A program made the translations under genes and the position numbers. Below the pieces are notes generated by a model, which was not told the origin of the DNA, did no database searches, and saw nothing but the letters and a program-made list of their open reading frames with translations. Below, piece after piece: positions 46,306 through 55,927 of a stretch of DNA of 64,000 nucleotides. The stretch lies in the NCBI RefSeq assembly GCF_000196255.1, contig NC_006371.1, positions 322,331 through 386,330 of the forward strand, given 5' to 3'. Origin of the DNA: Photobacterium profundum SS9 (GTDB lineage: Bacteria; Pseudomonadota; Gammaproteobacteria; Enterobacterales; Vibrionaceae). The stretch's first letter is position 1. Each line of letters opens with the position of its first letter.

Positions 46306-46920
46306 ATGAGTACAGTATGGGATTTATTGCCAGCGATGAGTGTGTTTGCTTTTGTAACGGCGATGACACCGGGGCCCAATAACTTTCTATTGGCAAGCTC
46401 TGGTGCTCAATTTGGTATACGTCAGTCGCTACGTCATTTGGTTGGAATCCGTATTGGTGTTATTGGTCTGGTACTGTTATGCGCCGGTGGGGTCGCATTA
46501 GCCCTTAAACAGCACCCAGAACTTTACCGTGTTTTACAGTTTCTAGGGTTGGGTTACATGCTCTGGCTGGTGGTGAAATTGATGTGCTTTAATGCGATAG
46601 GTAAAAGTGGAAGTGCGGGAAAGCCGTTATCAATGAAACAGGCAATGCTATTCCAGTTGGGTAATGTAAAAGCATGGATGGGCTCATTAGCACTAGTAAC
46701 CAGTTACAGTTTGCCAAGCCATTATTGGTTATCTGTATTCAATATCGTGGTGGTGTTCACTGTCTTTGGGCTGTTTGCAAATACCTGCTGGGCGGGAGTC
46801 GGGCGTTGGATCAATCAATACTTAAATACCTCTTTGAAGCAGCGTGCTTTTAATGTCAGCTTAGGCTGCATGACTCTGCTGTCATTACTGCCCGCAATCA
46901 CGGAAATGATCAAGTTGTAA
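46306..46920 (+). CDS. LysE/RhtB-family amino-acid exporter
   Basis: A 204-residue protein of about six membrane helices. The family signature VTAMTPGPNNFLLASSGAQF is at the N-terminus (residues about 16-35) and the FQLGNVKAWMGSLALVT block is in the middle. LysE/RhtB proteins export amino acids or related metabolites. Divergent from the MocR-type regulator, which suggests induction by an amine or amino acid. Confidence 0.9.
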   Translation: MSTVWDLLPAMSVFAFVTAMTPGPNNFLLASSGAQFGIRQSLRHLVGIRIGVIGLVLLCAGGVALALKQHPELYRVLQFLGLGYMLWLVVKLMCFNAIGKSGSAGKPLSMKQAMLFQLGNVKAWMGSLALVTSYSLPSHYWLSVFNIVVVFTVFGLFANTCWAGVGRWINQYLNTSLKQRAFNVSLGCMTLLSLLPAITEMIKL

Positions 46921-47119
46921 TTAAATTGTCAGATTTATTTACAGTGTATACGTACTTTCATTACCGCTTGATAACAGTTAAATAATAACAGCAAAATTAA
47001 CCACTTATAAAAGATGGTCTCTTTTGTTTTGTGTGATGAATAGCTGATAATTACGTTTATGAAATCAATATCATGTGCCACTTGAATTTATTTTAAACGT
47101 AGTCATCAGGGAGATTGAT

Positions 47120-48433
47120 GTGTTTGTTGTTGAATTTTTAATTGTACTGGTTTGTATCTTAATTGGTGCACGGATTGGTGGTATCGGGTTAGGTGTCATG
47201 GGCGGTGTGGGTTTGGCCATACTGAGTTTTGTGTTTGGTATGCAACCAACTAGCCCACCAATCGATGTAATGTTGATGATCATGGCGGTTGTGGCTGCTG
47301 CGGCTTCAATGCAAGCGGCGGGCGGTTTGGATTTTTTAATCAAAATAGCCTCTAATATTCTGCGTAAAAACCCTCGTCACATCACTTTTATTGCGCCGAT
47401 TGTTACTTACTTCTTCACGATGATGGCGGGTACTGGTCACGTAGCTTATTCAGTATTACCTGTTATCGCGGAAGTGAGTCGCCGTAGTGGTATTCGTCCT
47501 GAGCGCCCTATGGGTATGGCGGTTATCGCTTCACAATTTGCTATTGTTGCTAGCCCGATTGCGGCTGCCGTGGTAGCACTTGTGGCATTCTTAGAGCCGC
47601 AAGGTATTACGCTAGCTGACGTATTGTTGGTGACTATTCCATCAACGATGCTTGGCTTAGCGTCAGCGTGTGTGATCGTGAATAAACTGGGTAAAGAACT
47701 GAAAGACGATCCAGAATATCAGCGTCGCTTACAAGATCCTGCATACCGTGAAGAAATGGAAAAAGAGGTAAAGGTTGAAGATTTAGTCATTCAACCAGAA
47801 GCAAAAAAAGCCGTATCTTTGTTCTTATTCGGCTCATTGATTGTGGTGGTGATGGGGGCCTTCCCGTTCTTGCGTCCAAGTTTCGATGGTCACCCTATGG
47901 GAATGGCGCACACCATTGAAATTGTGATGTTGTCGGTTGCGGCGTTGATTATCTTAATCTGTAAGCCTGATGGTTATGCGATCACGCAAGGTTCGGTGTT
48001 CCATGCTGGTATGCGTGCGATTGTCGCGATTTTTGGTATCGCATGGCTGGGCGACACCTTCATTGCCGGACACGGTGAGATGGTAAAAGAAGCCGTATCA
48101 GGCTTAGTAGAAGTAGCACCGTGGACATTTGCGTTTGCGTTGTTTGGCTTGTCAGTAATGGTGAACAGCCAAGGCGCAACAACAGCTGTATTAGTACCTG
48201 TGGCAATTACTTTGGGTCTACCACCGACAGTAATCATTGCAACTTTCGTTGCCGTGAACGGGTATTTTTTCATTCCAAACTATGGTCCAATTATCGCGTC
48301 GATTGATTTCGACCGTACTGGTACCACCAAAATCGGTAAGTATATTTTCAACCATAGCTTTATGATGCCGGGCTTATTAAGCATGGTGTTCAGTATCATC
48401 TTCGGACTGATTTTTGCTGGCATTGTATTGTAA
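47120..48433 (+). CDS. dcuB: Anaerobic C4-dicarboxylate transporter, DcuA/DcuB family
   Basis: Start chosen at GTG 47120, with GGGAG 6 bases upstream, giving 437 residues ([20 protein letters not shown]), in line with DcuA (433) and DcuB (446); an ATG at 47075 adds 15 residues. About 10-12 helices. [40 protein letters not shown] and [20 protein letters not shown] are the family blocks. It exchanges fumarate, malate or aspartate for succinate in anaerobic respiration. The PPIDVML block favours DcuB, but the paralogue call is not firm. Confidence 0.9.
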   Translation: MFVVEFLIVLVCILIGARIGGIGLGVMGGVGLAILSFVFGMQPTSPPIDVMLMIMAVVAAAASMQAAGGLDFLIKIASNILRKNPRHITFIAPIVTYFFTMMAGTGHVAYSVLPVIAEVSRRSGIRPERPMGMAVIASQFAIVASPIAAAVVALVAFLEPQGITLADVLLVTIPSTMLGLASACVIVNKLGKELKDDPEYQRRLQDPAYREEMEKEVKVEDLVIQPEAKKAVSLFLFGSLIVVVMGAFPFLRPSFDGHPMGMAHTIEIVMLSVAALIILICKPDGYAITQGSVFHAGMRAIVAIFGIAWLGDTFIAGHGEMVKEAVSGLVEVAPWTFAFALFGLSVMVNSQGATTAVLVPVAITLGLPPTVIIATFVAVNGYFFIPNYGPIIASIDFDRTGTTKIGKYIFNHSFMMPGLLSMVFSIIFGLIFAGIVL

Positions 48434-48487
48434 TCTATTAGCGGCTTATCAGAGTAAGTTGCTTAGGTTACTTGTTGTAATATGTAG

Positions 48488-48519
48488 AAAAGCCAGTGCA
48501 GTAATGCACTGGCTTTTTT
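48488..48519 (+). terminator. Terminator after the Dcu transporter gene
   Basis: AAAAGCCAGTGCA-GTAA-TGCACTGGCTTTTTT, a perfect stem with U-run. Confidence 0.93.
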
Positions 48520-48520
48520 G

Positions 48521-49000
48521 TTTGCCCAGCAAAGCTGGCAAACCCGTTCACTTGAAAGATAGTGAAGTCACCCCTGACTAAGGGGAAGTACACTTGAAGA
48601 CTGCAAAGCGCAGTGTTTTTTTTTCATCGGTACACAAGTTATCTGGCGAGATAAGACATCTAGAATGGGTTGCTTGGAAGCAAGACGACTGATGACCAGA
48701 GCCGTACAAGGGAGTAGCCATGCGCCAGCTCAATAGATTGCGAAACGCTAGAACGTTGAGTCGCACAGGGAAACAAACCGCCCTTTAAATACATTAGCAT
48801 GACGAAATGGAGTTCATCGCGAAGCCCATTAGCCAGTTTATCGATGCCCAATAAATGGTTCGATGAGCTGGGGCTGTTTAATTTAGAAAGGGTGGTAGTT
48901 GGAGCTGTGTTCTAAGGAATAAAAGTGTACATGAGCCGTGTACGAGGTCCGTACGCACGGTTCTGTGAGAGGGATGAGGCGGTCACGCCTCACCCTACTC
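48521..49000 (+). mobile_element. ORF-less group II intron fragment
   Basis: Domain V is clear at 48933-48963 (GAGCCGTGTACG, GTACGCACGGTTC), followed by a near-perfect domain VI-like hairpin (TGAGGCG-GTCA-CGCCTCA) ending near 48998. The 410 bases before have the look of domain I-III intron RNA (for example CCCAGCAAAGCTGG and AAGGGGAAGTACACTT) with no reverse transcriptase frame. No GTGYG 5' end is found, so the 5' boundary is unsure. It begins directly after the dcu terminator. Confidence 0.68.
48933..48963 (+). ncRNA. Group II intron domain V
   Basis: Catalytic hairpin GAGCCGTGTACG...CGTACGCACGGTTC; different in sequence from the domain V at 16719, so from a different intron lineage. Confidence 0.75.
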
Positions 49001-49081
49001 GATGTGTCTGATTGTTCGAGCGCACTGTTAGGGGGACGAAAAGTTATGCTGAAGTACAAACGTACTGATTTTTAGAAGCAA

Positions 49082-49620
49082 TTAGGCTGCTAGCGCGTAA
49101 AATTCATCCCAAACAGGTAAACCATCAGGGTTGTTGAGCTGCCCATTTTTAATCATCGACCACAGCTCCACGCCAATGAGTGTGGCATTTGCTCCTTCGT
49201 CTGATTTCCATCCTAAACATTGATTCATTTTACCTTTCACTCTGCGGTGGCTTTGCTCAACAAATACTTGACTGAAAGAATTTCAATTAGACTCAGCATG
49301 TGCCCGTTATTCCAAAGCTCAACATTGATATGATGCAGTGCTAATACTATCCTACATAAGTATTTGATCATTTTTGCTGGTTAAAACCACTTATAACGTC
49401 GTTATGAATTGTGTAATTAGAGCCACTTAGTTATCTGCAATTCATGTCTAGTTATAAGCGACTTTTCCTGCGCAATATTATGATCAACTACTTACCTAGA
49501 ATGGTATAACGTGTTGGAATGGCTGCCGTCAATAACCACTTTCTCTGGTATTCTATGTTGACCTTTGACGTTGATATAGGTCTCATCCATCCGCCACGAA
49601 GAAGCGACTGGCTTTTTCAC
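49082..49620 (-). pseudogene. IS6-family transposase remnant
   Basis: Read on the reverse strand, three collinear pieces of an IS6 (IS26-like) transposase are visible: PVASSWRMDETYINVKGQHR with the first catalytic aspartate (about 49565-49620), PEKVVIDGSHS with the second (about 49520-49560), and the C-terminus NQCLGWKSDEGANATLIGVE through EFYALAA (49082-49240). Parts between are deleted, and about 230 bases of unrelated sequence with an inverted repeat (49390-49411 / 49438-49458) split the last two. An IS end-like GCTGAAGTACAAAC lies at 49047-49060. Confidence 0.75.
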
Positions 49621-49863
49621 TTGTCTGGCTAGCAAATGCACTCATGGTATCTTGTAGAATTGAAGGGCAATCAAGATTAAGCGGATTAGAAGCTTCTCTT
49701 GCTTGAAAGAAGGTATCTGGGTTTGAGCTTGTTCCCCTAATCGATGGGCGATCTGGTGATAATGCTCTTGAACGATGTGATGACAGTGCATCTTTAGGAT
49801 ACATCACCATCATTTCAGCATCTAGCAGCGGATCAATAGATGTGATTTCGTGTGAGGTCTTGA

Positions 49864-50066
49864 AACCATCAAAAAATGAATATCTCAGAAACTGCTATGC
49901 AACGTTACAAGAAGATAATAGGCAATACATTACACAGCAGAGAATTCGAAAATCAGTTAAAGGAAATGTTACTCGGTTGTTGTATTTTAAATCGCTTTAC
50001 TCACCTCGGGATGCCCAATAGCTACCGGATCAAAAGACCCCGTACTTTAGTGTTGCAACAAAGCCC
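49864..50066 (+). pseudogene. IS5-family transposase C-terminal remnant
   Basis: The frame reads HQKMNISETAMQRYKKIIGN, then LHSREFENQLKEMLLGCCIL and NRFTHLGMPNSYRIK, which is the C-terminal part of an IS5/IS903-group transposase. It is followed by the terminal repeat GCAACAAAGCCC at 50055-50066. The N-terminal two thirds are missing; the sequence at 49640-49860 may be other transposase debris that I could not place. Confidence 0.65.
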
Positions 50067-50090
50067 TATCCGTTCGATATTGCTTCTGGT

Positions 50091-51455
50091 TTAGCCAATT
50101 GTCACTTTAGTTTCAGGGTATCTCAGCCTCTTAGTACGTGGGCTCGCGAGAAAATAGGCTAGAGTTAGTGGTCCTAACCTGCCAATGAACATCATAAATA
50201 TGATGATAAATTCCCCTGTTTCTGATAATGATGTCGTTAAACCTCTGGATAATCCCACAGTCCCCAATGCTGATACCGCTTCAAAGATAATATCTAATAT
50301 CGGAGCATCTTCACTGAGTAATAGAGCAAAGATCGCTATCCATGTAATACCGATAGAAATCATGGTTAACGCCAGTGCTTTACTGACCGTCTCTTTGGTA
50401 ATTTCACGCTGGAATATGTGAATTCCTTCATCTCGCCTTAAGTAGCGATAAGTTGCTAGAATTAACACCATAAAAGTAACCACCTTAATACCACTGGCGG
50501 TGCTTAGTGAACCACCACCGATAAACATCAGCATTAATATTACCATCGTTGTCGCGTCTTCAAGTTGATCAATAGCCAGCGTATTAAAGCCTGCTGTTCT
50601 TGTTGTTACTGCCTGAAACCACGAAGCTAACCATTTCCCCATATTACTAAGCGGTGCCAGTGTGTTGGGGTTATTATACTCAATACAATAAATTGCAATG
50701 AGTGCAACCGCATTGATGAGCACCGTCCCTGTGATCATCATTTTGCTATATGGAGTGAGTTTCGACCAACATTTGTTTCTAAGTAAATCGATTAAAACTG
50801 AGAAACCTAACCCGCCAATGATGAATAGTCCGGTAATGGTAAAATTGACCACAGGATCTTCAACATAAGGCATCAAGCTATCAGCACTCAAAGCAAAACC
50901 TGCATTATTGAATGCACTGATGGTGTAGAAAAACCCATGGAATAGGCTGGCTTTCCAACCAAGCTCTCCGCTCCAATATACGGATAAAATAAGTATGCCG
51001 ATTAGCTCTATGGCAAGAGAAAAAACTAACACAGATTTTGCTGTTGAAACCAGCGTAGAAGTATCTGTCTGATTAAAAGCTTCTCTCGCTACGGTTTGTT
51101 GTAAAAAACTAATTTTCCCACCCAAAGCAATAAGTGTAACTATTGCGAATGTCATCAAGCCTAACCCTCCAAATTGGATAAGCACATTAATGATTACTTG
51201 TCCAAAAGGAGTAAAAGTAGTGCTTGTATCGACAACGACTAATCCCGTTACTGTAACAGCGGAGGTTGCGGTAAACAGGCTCTGTAGCCAGCTTATTGGT
51301 ACTTCTGTGGCGATCGGTAGCTTAAGAAGACACGCACCTATTATTACTAGCAATATAAAGCTTCCACATAATATGAATGGTGGTGCACCGATAATCTTTT
51401 TGGCGGCTTTGGGTTTTCTTTCGACAGGCGTAATAGAAGGATGCCACAACACCAT
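50091..51455 (-). CDS. ktrB: Potassium uptake channel subunit KtrB
   Basis: A 454-residue member of the TrkH/KtrB/HKT superfamily with four M1-P-M2 repeats. The selectivity-filter regions are visible, the first as LFTATSAVTVTGLVVVDTST, others as YTISAFNNAGFAL, TTRTAGFNTLAI and ALGTVGLSRGLT. Length and lack of the TrkH N-terminal extension favour KtrB. It lies one base after ktrA in the same operon and forms a Na-dependent K uptake system with it. Confidence 0.93.
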   Translation of the reverse strand: MVLWHPSITPVERKPKAAKKIIGAPPFILCGSFILLVIIGACLLKLPIATEVPISWLQSLFTATSAVTVTGLVVVDTSTTFTPFGQVIINVLIQFGGLGLMTFAIVTLIALGGKISFLQQTVAREAFNQTDTSTLVSTAKSVLVFSLAIELIGILILSVYWSGELGWKASLFHGFFYTISAFNNAGFALSADSLMPYVEDPVVNFTITGLFIIGGLGFSVLIDLLRNKCWSKLTPYSKMMITGTVLINAVALIAIYCIEYNNPNTLAPLSNMGKWLASWFQAVTTRTAGFNTLAIDQLEDATTMVILMLMFIGGGSLSTASGIKVVTFMVLILATYRYLRRDEGIHIFQREITKETVSKALALTMISIGITWIAIFALLLSEDAPILDIIFEAVSALGTVGLSRGLTTSLSETGEFIIIFMMFIGRLGPLTLAYFLASPRTKRLRYPETKVTIG

Positions 51456-51456
51456 A

Positions 51457-52110
51457 TTACACCAACCTTGGGGCGATAATTTTCAGCTCAGCCAGCGTAC
51501 CGCATAGCAGAAAAATATCATTTTCCTGCAGCAAAAAGTTATCCGTTAATTGGGGATATGTGTTGTATTCTCGCTTCACTAAAATTGCTTTTACAGCCCC
51601 TTTAGCATTACTCAGTACGTGTGCGATCGAACATTCATGTGACGTTGGTTTAATTAGTATTTCAACTACATAAAGTCCATGACCAATTGATAAGTAGTTG
51701 TTCACCATCGGATAATTAAGCGCTTGTGCAACTCGAATTCCCATCTCCTCTTCGGGATGAATAATCCGTGAAACGCCCAATTTCGAAACAATGGTATGGT
51801 GTGCTTTTGTACTCGCTTTTACCCAGATTTCTTTTACGCCAAGGTTTTTTAGTGCCAGAGTGCAAAGTAAACTGGATTGCATATCTTCGCCAATAGCCAC
51901 AAGAACTACGTCGCTACTTGCAAGATCTAGCTCTTTCAGCATGTTTTCATCTGCTGAATCACAAATTACAGTTTGAGTTAATTCTTCTACGTATTTCTCG
52001 GCAATTTTCGGTTCTTTGTCAATTCCTGTTACAGTATGCCCTAAGTGAATTAACTCCAAACTTGCTGCAATGCCAAATCGACCAAGACCAATGATTGTAA
52101 AATGAGCCAT
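51457..52110 (-). CDS. ktrA: Ktr regulatory subunit KtrA (RCK)
   Basis: A 217-residue protein with a Rossmann-type TrkA-N/RCK domain (FTIIGLGRFGIAASLELIHL, acidic D at the end of strand two in GIDKEPK) that binds ATP/NAD(H), and a C-terminal TrkA-C domain. Forms the gating ring on KtrB. First gene of ktrAB; the response regulator gene is 82 bases upstream. Confidence 0.94.
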   Translation of the reverse strand: MAHFTIIGLGRFGIAASLELIHLGHTVTGIDKEPKIAEKYVEELTQTVICDSADENMLKELDLASSDVVLVAIGEDMQSSLLCTLALKNLGVKEIWVKASTKAHHTIVSKLGVSRIIHPEEEMGIRVAQALNYPMVNNYLSIGHGLYVVEILIKPTSHECSIAHVLSNAKGAVKAILVKREYNTYPQLTDNFLLQENDIFLLCGTLAELKIIAPRLV

Positions 52111-52192
52111 AGTGATTACCTTTTCGTTATTTTTTCAAAAGAGAGGAAGAGTGGGCGCAAGGGTAGTTAAGGATGCCAAACGTCGTAAGAAC

Positions 52193-52900
52193 TTAATTCT
52201 CGAGGTCTACAACAAAACGATAGCCAAGACCTGATTCAGTTTTAATAACGCATTGAATATCGGCACTATCGTTAAGTTTTTTCCTGAGTTGACTAACAAG
52301 GATCCTCAGATAATGTTTATCGTGAGTATGTGTTTTCCCCCATATCTCTTCTAGTAGGTTCTCTTGCTTCACTAATTTTCCTGCGTTTTGCACCAGTATG
52401 CTAAGGAAGGAAAATTCTTTTTTAGTGAGAGCGATTTCTTGGTTACCTAGCCATAATTGGTTGGTGCTTAGCTGAAGTGTTAGGTTCCCTGAAGTCAAGA
52501 TATCAGGTGTTTGAGCAACGTCGACTAAATCGCGTACTAAAACTTTAATTCTTACTATAAGCTCTCGGATACCAAAAGGCTTACTGAGATAGTCATTGGC
52601 TCCTGCTTCCAGAAGGTGGATTTTTTCATCCTCTTCATCTCGAGCTGTTAGGATCAGAATAGGAGTCTTACTCTTGGTTCGGACAGTAGTCAGCAATTCA
52701 ATACCATCACCATCTGGTAGCCCTAAATCGAGCACGATTAAATGCGGCTGTTCACGTTCAATCAAATCGAGTGCCGATTGAATGGATGTTGCACCTAAAT
52801 ATTCAAACCCTTCGGCAACAAGAGAAATACGAATAAATTTATGGATTTGTGGTTCGTCATCGACGATTAATACCTTACAGGACAAGATGTTGCCCTCCAT
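52193..52900 (-). CDS. kdpE: KdpE-like response regulator
   Basis: A 235-residue OmpR/PhoB-type regulator. Receiver domain with phosphoacceptor aspartate in LIVLDLGLPDGDGIE near residue 58, conserved T in ILILTARDEE and K in YLSKPFGIREL; C-terminal winged helix (LTKKEFSFLSILVQNAGKLV, then HYLRILVSQLRKKL). The pattern is KdpE-like. It overlaps the sensor gene by 26 bases and is followed by ktrAB, so it probably controls K uptake there. Confidence 0.88.
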   Translation of the reverse strand: MEGNILSCKVLIVDDEPQIHKFIRISLVAEGFEYLGATSIQSALDLIEREQPHLIVLDLGLPDGDGIELLTTVRTKSKTPILILTARDEEDEKIHLLEAGANDYLSKPFGIRELIVRIKVLVRDLVDVAQTPDILTSGNLTLQLSTNQLWLGNQEIALTKKEFSFLSILVQNAGKLVKQENLLEEIWGKTHTHDKHYLRILVSQLRKKLNDSADIQCVIKTESGLGYRFVVDLEN

Positions 52901-53918
52901 TAACCATAGGAAGTTGAATGCGAATTAGGCTGCCACTATCGACAGGTACAGCCTGCATCGTACCTTGATGAGCGGAGATAATGCCTTTTGAAACCGCCAG
53001 ACCTAACCCTGTTCCACTGTCATTCCGTTTGGGTGAACTTGCTGAATAAAAGAGATCAAAGATATGCTCAGACTGCTCTTTGGTAATACCCACACCTTCA
53101 TCTTTGATATCAACAATTAAATGTTCTGAAGACCGGTATATATTAATGTTGACGTTTTTATCATAAGGAGAATAACGGAGTGCATTATCGATAACGTTGA
53201 AAATAGCTTGCTGAATTAATGATGAACTCATCTGAACACTAGGAAGATCTGATTGCGCATCCAGAATGATCCTATCCGTTTGCTTAGAAAATCGCTCAAT
53301 CACAAGATGGATTATATGAACGAGCGAATGCTCATCTTTTTTTAATACTACAGCCCCATGCTGTAATTTTGTTGCCTGTAATAGATTTTCGATATATTGA
53401 TATAAGCGATTGCTTTCGACGATTGCACTATCAAATAATTCGGCTTTCTCTGCTTTGGACAACTTATCCATATACTCTTCTAATGTACTTAATGTACCAA
53501 TAATCGTTGCCAATGGTGTTCGTAAATCATGCGAGACAGATAAAAGAATGCTATTACGTAGTTGAGCCTGTTTCAGTTGATTTTGCTGTTGGCGGTAATA
53601 CTCAGCAAGTTTGCTTGTTATAATTGCGACAATTAGAAACACACAGAGATTGACGATATCGTCCACATTGAGCATTTGCAGTGAAAAGCGAGGATTAGTG
53701 AGAAAAAAATTAAAGCATACTGCTTCAAACACCGCAGATAGGTACGCCCAGCCGGGACTACATTGCAGGGCAATCACCACTACTGCTAACTGAAGAATCA
53801 TTAGTACAGCAATGCTAGAACCTAACCATAGATCTAATACCCCGCTGATTAATAAAGCAAAACTTATTACTAATGCAGTTATAGAAAACGGTTTAGCGAT
53901 AAGTGATTTTAATGTCAT
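52875..53918 (-). CDS. KdpD-like sensor histidine kinase lacking the KdpD/USP half
   Basis: A 347-residue kinase that matches only the C-terminal half of KdpD (894 residues in E. coli): four membrane helices of the DUF4118 type (residues about 10-108, including LTNPRFSLQMLNVDDIVNL), then HisKA with the phospho-accepting histidine in LLSVSHDLRTPLATIIGTL near residue 136, and HATPase_c (NVIDNALRYSP, DEGVGI, GTGLGLAVSKGI). The cytoplasmic KdpD and USP domains are absent. Co-transcribed with the regulator by a 26-base overlap. Confidence 0.87.
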   Translation of the reverse strand: MTLKSLIAKPFSITALVISFALLISGVLDLWLGSSIAVLMILQLAVVVIALQCSPGWAYLSAVFEAVCFNFFLTNPRFSLQMLNVDDIVNLCVFLIVAIITSKLAEYYRQQQNQLKQAQLRNSILLSVSHDLRTPLATIIGTLSTLEEYMDKLSKAEKAELFDSAIVESNRLYQYIENLLQATKLQHGAVVLKKDEHSLVHIIHLVIERFSKQTDRIILDAQSDLPSVQMSSSLIQQAIFNVIDNALRYSPYDKNVNINIYRSSEHLIVDIKDEGVGITKEQSEHIFDLFYSASSPKRNDSGTGLGLAVSKGIISAHQGTMQAVPVDSGSLIRIQLPMVNGGQHLVL

Positions 53919-54052
53919 ATTAACGTTCTAGCCTACATGATAATGACTGTACTCTAGCAAAGGCAAAAAGGTATGGCGCGTAAAAAAAACGTAAAATAAT
54001 GAGCTGTGGTTTGACGTATGTTTACTTTGAAGGGGGTGCTTCTTCTCTTCTA

Positions 54053-54347
54053 GGCTTGTTGCAAATAATCAGATAGGGCAGATCTATCCAGTGATGGATT
54101 TAATGATTACAGGAAAACCACCTCAATATTGAAGAGATGATGAATGGTCAAGCGATTAACCGAAATTCCCCGTTCTGCCTGCATGTCACTGAGGTTTGCA
54201 TATCGAGCCAATACCAGTACAGGCACCATAGAATGATCTCAGGGGTAAAGTGTTTCCATTTGAATTAGGGGTTGGTCATTGAGTCGCTGAGATTAGATGG
54301 AAAAGAAGGAATTCTGAATCTTGACTGAATTTTTTGCAATAAAGCCC
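54053..54347 (-). mobile_element. IS6-like element, internally deleted
   Basis: About 295 bases bounded by GGCTTGTTGCAAATAA (left) and, inverted, GGGCTTTATTGCAAAAA (right). Inside, the reverse strand encodes pieces of an IS6 N-terminal domain, FTPEIILWCLYWY and, after a frameshift, QAERGISVNRLTIHHLFNIE. The catalytic region is gone. The remainder of 53934-54408 holds no recognised gene. Confidence 0.62.
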
Positions 54348-54408
54348 AATAGTCTAAGCCGCTTTTATTCCAGAGCAACTTGGATGGTTCATTACATTTA
54401 AACCAAAG

Positions 54409-54437
54409 AAAAGGGAAGTCAGTGCGACTTCCCTTTT
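54409..54437 (-). terminator. Terminator of the dms operon
   Basis: AAAAGGGAAGTC / GACTTCCCTTTT perfect stem with a 5-base loop; on the reverse strand TTTTCTTT follows. Confidence 0.88.
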
Positions 54438-54455
54438 ATGTTTCAAATAATATTA

Positions 54456-55301
54456 TTACATACCAACCGTCATGTGCAGACCGTAGAACATGCCACGGCT
54501 CACTAATTCTGACGAGAATACCAAGATGAAGCTAAGTAGCATCACAGGTACTCCAGGGCGGCTTACCATCAAGCGAGGTACAAACCAGATGCCAAGGGCT
54601 GCTAGTAAAAGTCCCACACGTAAGATTTGTAACTGCATCATGTTAGGGATCAAATCAGACGCTGATACGATGGCAGTATTAATGTCACCCAGTGAAATCA
54701 TTTGGCTAACAGTTGCAATCACACTGACGGCAACCGCGATCGCACCAAATAACGGTAGTGCATTATCTAAGGCTGCCATCTTATGATCAGAAGCAGTCAG
54801 TAGCATGTGACCGAAAATCAGACCAGAAATAATGGTTGTTAAGATAAATGCCATTGGCGTGTAGACGGTGTCCCATGTTGGCACTGTATCGATAAGGTAC
54901 ACTTTGATCATCGAGTACATGAAGCTCACACCAATGATCATAGCAATCACCAATAAAGCTTTACGTAACGACTCTGCGCCTTTGTCGAGTACTTCCAGTA
55001 GCCAATAGAAACCACCCGCGGCAAAGAACAAGCTGCCCGTGAAGATCTCATTAGACAGCCATGAACTGCCCACTTGGTTCAAAGCATTCATCGCGCGTAA
55101 TGGGCTGCCAAGGTGCACGGTAGATGCCATGAAACCTAGGCCCATTAAGACCCAAATGAAAAACATGTTTTTATGTAAGCGGTCACTTTCACCGATACAC
55201 AGTTTGCCTGCCAAGATAATGCAGCCAAGCAGTAAGAATGCACCCACTGCGGTTTGTGCTAATACCGTGAATAGAATCAACGGCCATTCATGCCAAGCCA
55301 T
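54456..55301 (-). CDS. dmsC: DMSO reductase membrane anchor DmsC
   Basis: Start chosen at ATG 55301 (MAWHEWPLILFTVLAQTAVG), with GGAGG 7 bases upstream inside the end of dmsB; a longer frame from 55358 is not supported. The 281-residue product has eight membrane helices and the DmsC pattern (E. coli 287 residues), including ASTVHLGSPLRAMNALNQVG. It anchors DmsAB and oxidises menaquinol. Last gene of dmsABC. Confidence 0.92.
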   Translation of the reverse strand: MAWHEWPLILFTVLAQTAVGAFLLLGCIILAGKLCIGESDRLHKNMFFIWVLMGLGFMASTVHLGSPLRAMNALNQVGSSWLSNEIFTGSLFFAAGGFYWLLEVLDKGAESLRKALLVIAMIIGVSFMYSMIKVYLIDTVPTWDTVYTPMAFILTTIISGLIFGHMLLTASDHKMAALDNALPLFGAIAVAVSVIATVSQMISLGDINTAIVSASDLIPNMMQLQILRVGLLLAALGIWFVPRLMVSRPGVPVMLLSFILVFSSELVSRGMFYGLHMTVGM

Positions 55302-55302
55302 G

Positions 55303-55917
55303 TTATACCTCCTTCGGATTTGCCAAGTGACCGGTTTGATCATCCGTCGGACGCGCATTTCGGTTCAGCTTAATGACAATGTTTGGTTTTGTTGTTAGTG
55401 ATGACGGTAAAGGAGCAACATCTGCATTTGTACCGTATTTTTTACGCAATTCCGCTATCGGACCAAACTCCAGTGCCCGCAATGGACAAGACCCAACACA
55501 GATTGGCTCTAGCCCTTGACCAACACGTTCGTAACAGCCGTCACACTTGGTCATGTGACCTTTTTCTTCATTGTACTGAGGCGCGCCGTAAGGGCAGGCC
55601 ATTTCACAGTATTTACAGCCGATGCAAACATCTTCATCGACAATCACGAAGCCGTCTTCACGTTTGTGCATAGCGCCACTTGGGCATACTTTGGTACAAG
55701 CAGGTTCGTCACAATGGTTACAAGCGATTGAAAGGTAGTATGAGTACACATCCTGACGGAAGGTATCACCATCTTTAATCCAGTTGCCGCCTGCGTATTC
55801 ATAGATGCGGCGGTAGTTCACGCCGATGTCTAAGTCTTTGTTATCTTTGCAAGATAGCTGACATGTTTTGCAGCCTGTGCATTTGCTTGAATCGATATAA
55901 AAGCCGTATTGTTTCAT
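55303..55917 (-). CDS. dmsB: DMSO reductase iron-sulfur subunit DmsB
   Basis: A 204-residue ferredoxin-like protein with sixteen cysteines in four clusters: CTGCKTCQLSCKD, CNHCDEPACTKVCPSGA, CIGCKYCEMACPYGA and CDGC...CVGSCP, binding four 4Fe-4S centres that pass electrons from DmsC to DmsA. Ten bases after dmsA. Confidence 0.95.
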   Translation of the reverse strand: MKQYGFYIDSSKCTGCKTCQLSCKDNKDLDIGVNYRRIYEYAGGNWIKDGDTFRQDVYSYYLSIACNHCDEPACTKVCPSGAMHKREDGFVIVDEDVCIGCKYCEMACPYGAPQYNEEKGHMTKCDGCYERVGQGLEPICVGSCPLRALEFGPIAELRKKYGTNADVAPLPSSLTTKPNIVIKLNRNARPTDDQTGHLANPKEV

Positions 55918-55927
55918 TATTTAACCC

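Noticed and set aside
49390..49458. MITE or small RNA from the imperfect inverted repeat
   Set aside because: The arms match at only about 15 of 21 positions and no second copy was seen in the window, so it is noted only as part of the IS6 remnant.
49583..49813. 76-residue open frame on the reverse strand
   Set aside because: It crosses IS6-type transposase remnants in the wrong frame; the real homology (WRMDETY) is in another frame.
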